Below, one piece after another: positions 48,739 to 61,388 of a stretch of DNA of 64,000 bases. The notes below the pieces were generated by a model. It saw only the letters and a program-made list of their open reading frames with translations, was not told the DNA's origin and did not search any database. A program made the position numbers and the translations under genes. Source of the DNA: Bombus terrestris (lineage: Eukaryota > Arthropoda > Insecta > Hymenoptera > Apidae); the NCBI RefSeq assembly GCF_910591885.1, contig NC_063275.1:19518501-19582500 (forward strand), given 5' to 3'. The stretch's first letter is position 1. Every line of letters starts with the position of its first letter.

Positions 48739-50803
48739 AAAACCGTTCGACGAATAAATTTCCAATCGAGACTAATGGCCACGTGCATTAGCATTCTGCG
48801 TCGTTTATACTTCATCCAGCCGATATTTCCACGACATATAACGATTATCCGTAACTGACAGCGAATTAATCGCAATTAGTTTTACACCTTCGTAATGACA
48901 TTTCCGATCGGCCAACCTTTAATACTAGTTTGAATAGAATCATTCGTTGCTCACAGAATCTTCCATCCGTGGTTTGCATCGAAACAGGTTTAGAGGTTTT
49001 TTAATCGAACGACGTTTCTTGGTGGATTTGTTTGGGAAAAAATACAGTAATTCATAAAAGTATACGAAAAGTTATAGAAATCCTTTTCTAGATACATTGT
49101 GCGCATTATACAAAATTTTGCGTAGATTCGTTAGTATCATAATGTATGACGACTATCGCGATTGTATTTGAATAGTTTTTGATTCGTATATTCGTGCAGA
49201 CCAGTCTCTGGGTTGTAGTTGGGTTTTATCGACAATGAACGCTGTTCGAATGGAAATAAAAGCGAGGATTATTAGTTACTTTTTAATTATCATTATTTCC
49301 AATTTTAATTTTTATACTCTGTATTTGTTGTGCACCAATTTAATATATTCGTGGATTAAATTTGTAATAAGTAATTGTAGCTTAATTAGTTTCTGTACCG
49401 TTAATAATGTCAGAAGGTATTTAATGTGTGACGTTAAGTAGCTTCATAAAATGAAAGAAGAGCGAATATTAATTAAATATACCGTTAAATATACCGAAGT
49501 AAAAAGTTTTTAATATTAAGCTGTACCTACTTTCATAGAACGATGGAAGGGAGAATGTTAATTACGTCTAAATTGTTTTGTTCCACTGATTACGATCGTA
49601 AACTGTATTTGCGTACAGTATATCGTACATAATGGATTTGCATATCTTTCTCGCATAAGATTTCATTTTTCCCGTTTCTAAAGATTATTTATAGGAAAAT
49701 AGCATACACGGAATCTCATACTTCAGTCCAATAACATTTTCAAATAAAATTACGTCTATCGATATACAAGAATAGTTTATATTGCTTATATTAAAAATAT
49801 TATCATACATTATACATCAACTCAGATATTTTTTTACAGATGTAAATTCAATCTAATCTTCTTCAAGTTATACAAATTACGAAAAATAATCAACGATTCT
49901 CATTAAAATTGCGTGATAGACATAAACATTTATTGCCTATACGTACATGTATTTCCAACAAACTTCATGCCTAGCACGATCGTCTGTAATATTTGTTTTT
50001 TCTAATTCTTCTTCCTCTACTACTATTAACTGACATTATCACCAATTACGATCACCAATTTATTCCAATAGCGTACCTAGATAGAACCACTCACCTTCTC
50101 CAACAACAACCAACATCATCCATCTATACTCTATCACATGACTACCTCCATTTAAACGAGCTAGAATTCGCACAACCAGTGTATCGATCGTTTGGTTCTC
50201 TCGGAACGCACCACCATTTCTTCGACGATGGATCATCCTCGAGATAGCGTTTCGCATCTACAACCACCTCCTTACCAACTGCGCTATTACCACACATTTT
50301 TTGCGGAGCAGGAATTAATTACTCGCTATAATTACTACTGCGTGGGCGGGCATGAAAAACGAGAAATGGTAGAACTGCCACACAGTTTTCCGTGGTATCG
50401 ATTCTAACTTGCGTTCCATCGTATCAGATTATTTGAAAACTTCGTAGTATCTTTTGAGATTAGAAAAGCTTATTTTCTACGATTAGATCTTAGCAATAAT
50501 CTTTGTCCCCATCTTTCTTATTCATTGGCCCCATCGTTCAATCCGATCTTTATCAGGCGAGAAAATAAATAATCCAAGTACTTTGCAAAAGCTACTTCGA
50601 GTTTTTCAGAAAATTATCATCGTAACGTGAGATGACGTTATTTAAGCGAGAAGAATATTTCAGTCGAATTTACCTGGTCATTCGCCAAATTCGGTTACAA
50701 GAAACTCATAGACGATCTACGTTTGCAAATAGATTGCTTCTAGTTTCAACATATATTTTCAGATTTGTTTTTAACTTCATCAACGATCTAACTAATTCTA
50801 TTT
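48739..50803. other. Noncoding stretch
   Basis: Balanced composition to ~49000, AT-rich to 49980, then a mixed part. An 84-codon plus frame at 49993-50247 has an 'LLPLLLL' start that could mimic a signal peptide, but it overlaps two other open frames and has no further support. Confidence 0.45.
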
Positions 50804-50805
50804 TA

Positions 50806-50838
50806 TTGGGTTGGCAACTAAGTTTTATCAGTACCCAA
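50806..50838. mobile_element. Mariner relic: two ends only, 33 bp, TA-flanked
   Basis: TTGGGTTGGCAACTAAGT at 50806-50823 matches a mariner-type terminus, and ACCCAA at 50833-50838 is the inverted outer end. TA dinucleotides flank both sides (50804-50805, 50839-50840). Only about nine bases lie between the two ends, so nearly the whole element has been deleted. No transposase remains. Confidence 0.65.
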
Positions 50839-50840
50839 TA

Positions 50841-52559
50841 CTCTAAGTAATCATGATGACCAAGTCTCATAACAAGACTAATGAAATTTCAGAATATTTC
50901 GTGCAACACACATAATATACTCACAAACGACGTCTACAAGTGTTCGAACAGTCCTTTCTACCTGATGCCGTGGAACAAACTTTTCAATCAACCGAATATT
51001 TCATACTTTTCCCACGCGTGGATCGCCTTGGTCGAGGGAAGTTGTCGTTTCGATCCGCTGGAAGAGCCTGCTCCCAGGACCGGTTCGATCGCGATCGATA
51101 AATCGGATCGCTTATTCGTGTTTGGTCGTGCACGCACTGTTCGATTCGCGAATTCGTATCTTTCCGGTAGATTCCTGTCCCTTCCAGCGACACGGCCGTC
51201 TCTAATCGCGAACGATCTCGCTGATCGATCTCGCCGACCCATCGTGTCTCACCGCGTGGAACATAATTATTGGCCAGCGGAGATAAGAGCGCGATGAGAC
51301 TCAAGATCGGCTGATAGACTCGTGAACCGATTAGATAGAATCGGGGAACTGGATCTTCGTCGGATGAAGAAAAAATTCCGATGATGCTTCTGTAGTTATA
51401 TCTTCGGATTTCCTTGGTGGTTCTTGGCCAGCGTTTAGCGAGGCGTGGCGATCGATTGGTCGGACTTCACGGCGTAGGCGCGAATTTGATGACTTTATCG
51501 AAGGTTGGAGAAACGTGAGTGTATTTTTTCAAATTATTAATAACATCGATTACGAGCAACGTGGAAAATAACGTTTCCAGTTCATTTGTGATAGTGGTTC
51601 GTATTGCTTTCAGCGGTATTGAAGATATTAAATTCTGACTTGCTTTATCCTCTACATTATTTGTTGTATCTTGTAAATACTCATTTGTGGTTAGAGAGGA
51701 TCTCGGTATTTGTTTAAGATTTCCAGATATTTTTTTATGTATCATGTTATTTCCTACCTCTTGAAAGGTACATAAATGTTCATAATGTTACGAACATTGC
51801 TTCTGTAAAACCTAATTTAGAAATAGGATTGTTCATGTTGCATTATTTTGAGTAATAACATTTTAGAAGTAGAGAGAGATCGTTTGTCTTGTTATAAGTT
51901 AAATATTACCTAATCACACGGATTAGACCGAAAATTGAAAAAATTGTAAGAAGTAAAGTCGATCAACTCGACAAATGCTTTTGATTAAAAAGCGCAAACA
52001 TTTCAGTATCCTGAAGATGCATTAATTTTGTTTATAGATCCAATAAGCTGGTGATAATTAATAATTGGCGCAATGGAGTACAAACTTCAAGGGCTATTAA
52101 TTTTTTTTCTTTTACCATAATTTATAAAGCTTTAAATATTGCTTGCTACGAATCGATACATTTAATAATCGAAACTCGATATAAAATTGTCCGCAGCGAA
52201 AGCTGGTTCGCAAACTTCCTTTCATATCGATACTGCAATGATGTACGCGTGCCTTTCTTTTTCAAGTTGAAGCAGATAAACCGACGATTATCATTCTTCT
52301 CATATGGCAATAAAGTTTGATCAGCGAGCCGTGAGAAAAGGAAATTTCCAAGCCAGTAGTCTGCTACATCTCGACTGGATGCTTTAATCTTTCGAGATAA
52401 CAATCGAACTTCCATCAGCGGTGTATCGTGGCCCGATTCGCGCGAAAGACGATTCGATCGACGATAGAAATACACGATAGAGAAGAGAGATTGGCAGGGT
52501 AAGAGAGATCAGCCAGCTGCAGATAGCAGTAAAAGTGATTACTCCTGTGAGCCAGATGA
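50841..52559. other. Noncoding stretch with a CpG-rich island
   Basis: CpG-rich at about 50990-51480, holding a plus frame of 138 codons (50881-51297) and two overlapping minus frames (50984-51304, 50988-51242). Multi-frame openness argues against a gene. Beyond 51500 the DNA is AT-rich, with a 109-codon minus frame at 52146-52475 that is not supported otherwise. Confidence 0.45.
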
Positions 52560-53785
52560 GGTGAGGGAAAGGGTAAAATAAGAACATGATAAAATATAGT
52601 TACGATTCAAGATTTAAGAGAAACGAAAGCCATATAAAATAAGGTCACCGTGTAATTATGATTAAAAAGTGAAATAAGGAATCTGCGGAATATAAATATT
52701 AATAAAAATGAGACTCGAAGGTTATTAAAAATTATTACAAAATTATTATGGAAATATAATAATTATAGTGTAATTATAACGTTTATATTGCTGTACAATT
52801 TTGGTAACAATAAATTACAGTTGAATGATACAAATAACATAAGAACAGTGTAAAAATATAAAACAGAATCGCTGTTTAATTAAAACTAAAAAGTCGTAAA
52901 AATAAAAAAAACGTCCATAAAATAAGAGTTTAAAAAGTATAGGAAAAGATGATTTAAAATAATTATAAGAACATAAGAGTATAAGTGGCATTCCTTCGTA
53001 ATAATGGTGAGATGACATAAGTAGCACAATAAGAAGATGAAAAATTCAGAGAGCGAAAGAAAAAATTCGCTCTGTAAGAAAATAAATGGTATCTGGAATC
53101 TTGAGAATATGATATTAGACAAGTTTTTTGAAACCATTAAGTAAATGGGATGAAGGGAGAAAAGGAAGCAAGAGAGAATAAAGCAGAAGTAGACTACAAA
53201 AAACATATCACTATTCAAGAGGGCTTAAAGAAAGAGGCTAAGTAAAAAAGTGAGAAACGAACAAAACGAAAGGGCGAGGAAGAATAAAGTGAGAAGTACG
53301 ATTGAAGTTAAGATAACGAAAGTTTCAGGGGCAGCGAAGGCGAAACACATCGTGAAGTACAGAATGAAATAAAAGATCTGAAGAAGAAGATAGGATAGGA
53401 AGGTTAGAAGAGATAAACGACGTGAATATTGAATTGCCAAGTAGAATTTGAATCTCAAGAACAAACATCCATTGAAACACAAGGCAAATGGATACAACGG
53501 AAAATATGATGAATAACAAATGTAATTAGATCTTGAGTAACAATTATATATACACGTACATCTACGAAAATTGTATCGCTTGTATATAATAAAGTAATTC
53601 GTAATAATATTCATGCAAATAAATCAAATAAAAATATAACGAATTAGTAGCGAAAGGGTATATCCCTATAATTGAATATACAATGGCAAATAATTATAAT
53701 CAATGTAAAAACTCCAGACCGAATGTATAAAAATCAGAGTTAACCGAATTAATTTCTACGACATGTAAAAAGGCGTATAACTTCA
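52560..53785. other. Purine-skewed AT-rich stretch
   Basis: The plus strand becomes A- and then GA-rich. In 53221-53280 I count 49 purines of 60, and in 53281-53340, 44 of 60. The minus-strand frames here (for example 53225-53614) are Phe/Leu/Tyr/Ser-rich products of that skew and are not called. The last 150 bases are AT-rich and end at a pyrimidine-rich acceptor-like site. Confidence 0.6.
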
Positions 53786-54286
53786 TTGGAAGGGACCTTC
53801 GTCCCTATCCCCACCCCAACAGAAAAACAGCTCTCAAAAGGACCGCCTCTGAGGTTCGCTCGCCCTATGAAACTCGTTCCTCGACAAGCTGTACCGTTAA
53901 TACCAAGGACACGGGGGATGAAGACCCACGAGCAATTTAGCAAATTGAACGTCGTAAGAGGTATATTATGGAAGCTGCAACGAAGTTCAGAGTGCGAAAC
54001 GATGAATGGGACGCAGCATGAAGTGGCGTCCCAAAATAAACCGATGGAAAAAAGAGGAAAGGGAGAATCAAGGACAAGAAGAAAGAAGACGATGAAGAAG
54101 AAGTCTCGGAAGAAGACGAAGACGAAAGAGAACACAGGCAGCCAGGCGAATAGATGCACGAACGAGGAGGAAGACAAGGAAGAAAAGGACGATGTAGAAG
54201 TCAGTGGCGAAGTGATGCGGAGGAGAAGAAAGGGAAGGGAAGATCGCGTAGGCCTGGTCTCTCGGGGTGAACGCACGATTATGTGA
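53786..54286 (+). CDS. Candidate ORF, 166 codons, basic/acidic low-complexity C-terminal half
   Basis: The longest plus-strand ORF in the window. It opens at a TTG; the first ATG gives MKLVPRQAVPLIPRTRGMKT. An acceptor-like CCCCACCCCAACAG ends at 53820 inside it. The N-terminal ~75 residues look like ordinary protein; residues ~90-155 are a Lys/Arg/Glu low-complexity run encoded by GA-rich repeats, and the frame ends at TGA 54284-54286. The opposite strand is also open for 191 codons (53749-54324), because purine-rich DNA has no stops in some frames. It may be a fast-evolving disordered protein, an exon of a longer gene, or noncoding purine-rich DNA. Confidence 0.25.
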   Translation: MEGTFVPIPTPTEKQLSKGPPLRFARPMKLVPRQAVPLIPRTRGMKTHEQFSKLNVVRGILWKLQRSSECETMNGTQHEVASQNKPMEKRGKGESRTRRKKTMKKKSRKKTKTKENTGSQANRCTNEEEDKEEKDDVEVSGEVMRRRRKGREDRVGLVSRGERTIM

Positions 54287-56904
54287 TCACTCGAGGATGC
54301 ACTGGTTCTTTTTATCCCTCTCACAAAACTAGTTTACACCGAGAGAACGGAGAACGAACCGGGAGGGAGCTTGTGGCTGGAAAGAAGAAGGCGAAAGAAG
54401 AAAGAGCTGGATTCAAGCGTAGAAGAAGGAAGGAAGAAGCCAAGGATCTCTGTGTCGACAGCCGATCTGATTGGATTTATCAGAGGCAAATGCGTTCGGC
54501 CGAGGCTGTGTAACCCTTTTTTCACCTTGGCAAGATTAAATCGAATGCCCTCGGGGACCTGTGTCGCTGCTCGACACGACCGTGCTTCTCTCCGAAAGGA
54601 TTAGGAGAGCATCGATTATTGACACGAAACACGCCGCGTTTCATAATCTTCCTTAAATGTGCAGGAAAAACTTAATTACAATTCCACCGACCGTGACAAC
54701 GATATCTGATATCTTAATCGAGGACGAGACACGGTATTCTGTATGCGTTCAATTACTTTTTAAATGGACTCCTTTGACAATCTTGCTACCACGATACTGC
54801 AGGATATTAATTTTCGTTTGTCGACTGTTGGCGTTGTACGTTGTCTCCTTTTTCTTGTTATCGATTTGTTGTATAGAGAGATGGTACGATGTTCGCTTTT
54901 ATTGAGTCAGATAGAATCCAGATCGACAATTTCTGCGAACCAATGAAATATTCGCGAATTCGATACAACGTTCCATTGCATCGGGAATGTTTGCGTTTCT
55001 CACGCTATCCAATAGTTTCCACGAATGAGCAGAGTGGGTATAATTTAGTGTTCGGTTTTCTAAACAAGTTGGACTATTCTACGAAGGAACGAGTTTCTGC
55101 GAAATAGCATGGGGTAAGGTTAATAAGCATATCGCTACAATGTTGTTATTTCTTATTAGTACATTCATTTTGCCATAGAATTATCCAAGTGCTGACAAAT
55201 ATTAGTTAAATATTACGTTATAATTATTATATTTCACTTTTCACTACCCCAACGAATCTATCAAATATTCACTTATCCTATGATTATTGAAGTTAAAGAA
55301 ACCAAGCTGTCAATTATATCTTCTACTCTTACTTTGAGATACTGACATTGTATAATAACATCTCTGACGAGCTTATCTTACTTGAAACTATTATTTCCAA
55401 GTTAAACCAACTATAATATCACCAATTTCAAACGGCAAAGCTGCATTCGAGTTCTTTAATAATTACAAATAATCTTGTAGAAGATCGGTATTCCTGGACC
55501 AGGGGCGTATTTTCAAACTGGTGATGCGTTGAAATCACTAGCTTGGAGCGAGCGTGGAACAAAATGGTGTCTTTGGCGGGTATCCGTCATCGCGAGGCTG
55601 ACGGCCACGCGGACAACACAACAGCAATTTTTTTCTCGTCGCCGACGTTCCACGGAAACCTGTTCATCATGTCGTGGATCTCGTCGATATATTGCCTCTC
55701 TAGGCCTAGCCTCCTCAGACGAGAGGAGAACGGCGCATTTAATTAGCCCGGCGGAGCCACCAACGGCAGGATGTTTGAAATTATGAATCGCGCTTTGATT
55801 ATACGAGTTCCAAGAGAAAAAGGGCCGACTTGCGTTCAAGATTATTTTCTGCACTGGGATAACCGGCGTATGTACTTTTTCCATAACGATAGATGATTGA
55901 AGTTTTATAATATCCGCGCTGTTCGTGGATTAGAAGCTAAAAGTCTGAAGGAAAGGCCCTTAGTGTTACGATCCTCCGCGTCTTTTTACTGTTTCCTATT
56001 TTGTCTGAGATTGCTACTTTTTATGAAATCGTTGCGATAGAGCGTTCTACTGATTATTTGGAATTTGTTGCGCTTCTAATCGAAGTTGTGAAATTAGAAA
56101 GATTGCGTTCTATGGACGAGACGGGAAAAACTGTTAGATACTAACCGGCGAGGTTTTTTGAATGTATCGAACGTTTTTGAAGTATGAAGCTTTTTCTAGA
56201 AGAAATACACGTCGAATTTTAATTGCACGTTGAAGGCTGATTAATTCGATACTAATTTGGATATCAAATTCATAAATGAAGCCTACGATGCTGTTTTTCC
56301 GCAGATTTTTATAACGAGACATTTATTTCGTACTTTCGTTCATGCGACAGATGTGATATCGATTCCCTCGTTGTAGATGGTTGTAAAGTGTAGCATAAAA
56401 TTACCAATATCTTAGCAAAAACTACTTCTATACCGCTAACGCAATAATATTAGTCTAATATCTCAATCTGACGACTTTTTCCCAACTATAATTGACGAGT
56501 AGACTGCTGATATTGAATCATTTGTAATACAGAAAGGTGCAAAAACGCACAAAACCTATGTAACATACACAAATATAAAAGATATCCAGTTCTTAGTAGA
56601 TGAAAGAAATTTCTACATTGATTTCACTTCTTTGCTACTTTTTATGAACGTATAAAATGAGAATCTATAGCTCCAATTCGGTGCTGTCTCTGCTGTTCGC
56701 AAATTTCCAATCATCCTTCCAGCAAATACTACCTTTCACTCACTACTTAACGCATCCGCAAACCGCGTACGATCCCAGCTAGAGAGATGCATGCTAACCA
56801 AGTTCTGATCGCGCTGGAACCGGCTCGCGATAAAAGCAAGCGCCGGATCGGTAACGTTTCGTCGGAAGCGGTTCTAGAAAGGCGTCCGCAACGATGAGAA
56901 ATAC
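54287..56904. other. Noncoding stretch
   Basis: The purine skew goes on to about 54450, with plus frames at 54283-54513 and 54371-54604 that are by-products of it. A CpG-rich patch lies at about 55520-55800, open on both strands (minus 123 codons at 55513-55884). The rest is AT-rich. No gene supported. Confidence 0.45.
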
Positions 56905-57324
56905 ATGGGCACAGTACGTGGTAATAGGCAGGTAATTCCATTAGAATACGTTACGGTGTCTAGATGGAACGAAGAAGAACGCAGACGTTTAGAAGGACTG
57001 ATAAAGAAAGAGCAAAGAAATAGAGAAAGAGAGAGAGGGAAAGCATGTTTCTGCCGGGAGAGAAGAAGGAACCGTGCACACGAATGGAGAGAAGATGGGC
57101 GCAGTAGAGGGAGGCAAGAAGAGAAAAAAGGATCGAGGCACCCCCTGGGGAGCCGAGAAGCCACCCAAGAAGCAAACTCTCCGATAACTTGTAGGACATA
57201 CCGCGGCTTTGCTATTCAAGCTTCGCCAAGTAATACCATAAATATTCCTGGCCGTATGCCAGGATCCATGCTGCTGCAGAGAGCTCGATATGCGACGGCC
57301 AAAGAGAAAACGATAGACGAATAG
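56905..57324 (+). other. Purine-rich ORF, 139 codons, probably not a gene
   Basis: The plus frame reads Arg/Glu/Lys-rich through a GA-rich block (57000-57130), then more mixed (residues ~100-139). Two minus frames of 130 codons (56989-57381, 57212-57604) and others overlap it. Composition explains the openness; no splice site or start supports it. Some coding content cannot be ruled out. Confidence 0.3.
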
Positions 57325-60300
57325 AAGGATGCTGAGAGGAGGCGGCCGGCAGGGATGGAAGTGGATCTGTGGCTGTGGCAAGAGGCCGTGGAATTATGCA
57401 AGAAAGCTTTTTCAACGATCGCGAAACGAGGATACACCGACGTTGGAAATATTTATGGGATGAAATATGGTAAACGGGCCGACCGACACCAACCGAGGTA
57501 AAATAGTGTTTCGAACCGAACGGACATGGAGTTCGGAAAACTCGTGTCTCGTTCGTTCTTTTGTTCGTTCCTTCGGAATACGGGCTAACGTTATTTCCGA
57601 TCAAATGAGCCTTTTCGCAAAGTATACTGTGAACTGCAATCGAGGATTTTTATATCGGAAGTGCTTGTTTTAGACATAGCAGACGCTTGGCGAATTTTCA
57701 AGCATTAGTCCTTTAATTTGACGTTGGCTTTCGATATTCGAAGCTGAAATGCCCATACTTTTTATCGAACTACTCGGATTCTCCATGAAGAAATTATTTT
57801 GTAGGATATATTATACGTTATGAAAGAAATTAATTGTTATAATAATAATAAATTATTGTGTTATAGTTTTTTAAAAACCTGTGTTGTTAGTATTCTAGAG
57901 AAAGTAGATTTTCTACAGAAAATGAGTTCTTACCACGAACAATTTTATTGGCTAAGGATAAGATGATCATAAATGTTATCTTTTAATGTTACTGCTGTTT
58001 ATAAGAAACACGACTTAGCTTAAGTATGTTCCTTCGTTCTATGTTATAGAAAATTCGATTTCTTTCGATAAGTTTAAATGTTACTATTAATTTCTTCATT
58101 ACGTGTTTACCTCAACATTCCATGCAACAAAGCATAATATTCAAAAGGACGTGAAAGTTAAAAATATTTAATGAAAATAAAAATATTAGATTGAATTTAA
58201 GTTCAAGATTGCTGTGAGAGGATTAAAAATCTTTTTATAAAAATATTTTCTAAGCTAGAGCGATGGAAATATAATTTCGTGACTCTAATTTGCTTGAAGC
58301 GCATTCTTGGCCCCCCTCGAAGATCGAGAACGATCGGCCAATAACGATAATTGTCTTTAATTACGGAAATAATTGCATCGATCCCGATCTATAACGGTTC
58401 ACCGATGGAAGGTGTGTCTCTATACAGAAATAGCTCGTGCACTGTCAGCTGGTTTCGACCTTTCAAGGAGTCTCAATGGTGTTTAGGATACGGACAGCGA
58501 TTTTAGATATCATTTTACTCACCATTTTACCATCATAGCATTATTTACGCGATAATAAAATTGTTCATAATGGTAATTGGCTGCAATTATGGATATTAAT
58601 ACTGAATACTAATACCATAAATTCTGAAATCCTAAAAGGAAGAATGTTTATATGTTTCGTCGAAACTTTGAAACTTCTGAAACTCTCTTATCTTAAATGG
58701 TACTTTTATACTTTGTTAAAATTTTATAACTTTAAGGACATAGTTCGGATTAAAATTTCCAATAATCTGAAGTAAAATAGGAATTTTTAATGAAATTCGT
58801 AAGTTATTAAATTATTAGGTTTTATATGACTTTATAGTGTTTTATAGAATGTTTGCTGTTACAAAATGAGGTTTTCTAGTGGCTGAGGGAGGTTTTTCTT
58901 CTACGTAATTAAAGTTTCAATGATTATGACCTATAAGTCGACAATAATATTAATGGGTGTCGATGAAAAAGGATTTACTACGAGTTTCTACTCTACTATG
59001 TCGCAATGGACGATTTACTATTTCATTCAAGTGACGATCAAGATCGATCGATTGCACAGGCAGCTTGCTTTTTGCATGTAATTACAATCCAATTAGCAAT
59101 GCAAATGTGTAATTGTCAAGGAAGATAAATACAAAGCTTGGATAAATGCAAACGTTGGATAGGAATTTGCTTTTCCAAAATCTTTTAGAATATCAAATAG
59201 AAGTTTATTAAAGCATTTGAGATAATACTTTCAGCTTCCCTCAACCTCCTACGATTTGTTTCTTTTGAAACAACAACTTTTACAATTTTCTGATTCTAAA
59301 AATATACGCTTCATTTATATTATAGTAAAAATGGAGATATATAAATAGTAGAATCGTTGACTATGAGCAAATCAGATTATTAACAAAATTATGTAACGCA
59401 AGAATCACTATCAACTAGCTCAATTACGTCACATTCTAATGTCAATGTCTCTTTTTTAAAAGATAAATCACATCAAACATTAAAATAGTTAAAATTTTTA
59501 AGACAAACCAATCTTCTGCAAAAATGATAAAACTCAATCTACGAGTTGCTAATTGCCTATTACAATAGTCGACGTGACTTTAAGCATCTAATTAAAAAAA
59601 TAAAAAAATACGTCCACACGAAATATCTAAATATAATAAACCTAAACCGAGCAAAAAGAACTGATAGCCGAATTTCAACGTGAACACGCCGCTTTGCAAA
59701 ATTTCACTTAAATAAACAACGTAGGAATTTCCTCATAAATTCGTCAATTTCTTTTTATAACTTTTACAATTACTTGTTACTACGTAAACAACTAATTTAA
59801 ATACCAACAAAAACATCACAGTAACGGTTCCAACGACGAGTATGACTGTCAAATCGCAAGTACAGCGTGACGTTAATAATAAAAAAGGAAAAAAGTTTGC
59901 TATGGTTTTCCTTTAAAAGGGCGTGCAAGATCGGTCGATTACATCTTCGATGAAGCTGACCGCTCGTGTGAACGTGATCATTTTTCCGCGATCGTTGAAA
60001 AAAACGGCTAAACCGTTTCTTGCCACGGGCGTTTTTCAATCGTCGATTTCACGCGATGGAAATTGCCTGGTGAAGTATATCCGGGTTTTGTCGCGTTTCG
60101 GCTATTCTTTCCCAGGTTTCAGCGTAAAATCGCGATTTAGTTCTGGTTGTACTAGTAGTAGAGTCATCGTGTATTGAATGGTATTCTTAGAAGGTCATTC
60201 TCTGTTCCCGGGAAGCTGTTAAAGCAGAATCGTCACGGTCGCGTTTTTATTAATGAAGCCATTACGGAGCAAGGGACATCCCGTGGTCTTGCGATTTAAT

Positions 60301-61330
60301 TTTCTTCGATATTAATTACCGTTCTTCTGCGCGATTTCTTTTTCGCGTGATCATCCATTTCGTGTGATTGCCTAACACTTAAAATACCGAAGGTTTCTTT
60401 TCTTTAATATATTCTTAATTTTCCTTTTTGCAGATATTTTCCTTATATCTCTCGATGTATTCTTAATTCTTTTAAGCATAGATGTTCTTGTATTTTAAAA
60501 GCGGTCACTGGAAAATAACCAGCTGTTATTTTAGATGAAACATGAAAAAGATATTTGCCTTCCTTTGAAGATAAAAACATGCAAATGGTTATAATCGTTG
60601 GTGAAAATAATAGTTTTCACGGATTTCTTAGTGCGTTAAAACAATGCAATTGATCTTTTTGGTATTAAGTATGTGTGATTGACAGTAAACACTAAATATA
60701 TCTAGAAGTTGGCAGCTATTTTCCATAAAAATTGCTAATAATTCAGTTTGGAATGTAATTTATAATTATTACTATGTTTCTTTGTATAAAAATCCCATAG
60801 TCGGATCATAATGATAAGTGATAATAAAAGAAATTTATAAAACGCTTTTGATTTGGACTTTCGATCGTCACTTTCTCACCATTCCCTGAATCTTCTTCGA
60901 ATGTGCACCTATCAGAGATTCGATATTTGTTATAAAAACAAATAACTAATAAACTATATATTTCGACAAATAGAGAACAGTGCTACATTGACAAGAGATA
61001 ATGAAATACGAAAAGACTATTAAAACGACCAAATAAAATTTCGAAACTTGTTGCCATGTAATTAACAATATCAAATTAACTTTAGTTTCCTGTGTCTCAA
61101 CCTTAGAAACCTTGTATCCCTTGCACAAGAATTGCTGCATAGAAACGAGAGGAAAAGCTCGAGGGGATCAGGTTGGCTGGAAATTAAAACGCGTCTCATA
61201 GAACCGCGCGTCATCGCGCTCGCTGCAAAGGAGACGTGAACGCACGGTAGGAAAAACGAGATATTTATCGGCGGCTGACCAGTGTTGAGGTCCTGTCGAG
61301 TCGTTCAATTTACAACAATTACAAAGCACA
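57325..61330. other. Noncoding stretch, mostly AT-rich
   Basis: GC-balanced to ~57620, AT-rich to 58290, CpG-rich at about 58290-58500, AT-rich to 59900, balanced at 59920-60360, then AT-rich. 61140-61330 turns CpG-rich again. ORFs are short and unsupported. Confidence 0.5.
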
Positions 61331-61388
61331 ATGCAACAGAGCGGACCGTACGTTCACCGTTCGGTCGGATATTGCCTCTTCCATTACG
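61331..61388 (+). CDS. Possible short first coding exon
   Basis: ATG at 61331 in a fair context (AGCACAATG) is followed by 19 codons (MQQSGPYVHRSVGYCLFHY) and one base, then a good donor, CG|GTAAGC (GT at 61389-61390). Third positions lean to C/G. It is too short to test, and the frame stays open past the donor to 61573. No downstream acceptor was matched. Treat as a suggestion only. Confidence 0.18.

Noticed and set aside
50881..51297. 138-codon plus ORF
   Set aside because: Two minus frames are open across it and the CpG-rich half explains the openness; no recognisable protein.
53225..53614. 129-codon minus-strand ORF rich in Phe, Leu, Tyr and Ser, resembling a membrane protein
   Set aside because: The hydrophobic look is the translation of the complement of a purine-rich strand; there is no start context or splice site.
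53749..54324. 191-codon minus-strand ORF, the longest in the window
   Set aside because: It reads as Ser/Phe/Leu runs that are the complement of GA-rich DNA; the openness comes from the purine skew of the plus strand.
57212..57604. 130-codon minus ORF
   Set aside because: Overlaps other long frames in the same GC/GA-rich block; no supporting signal.
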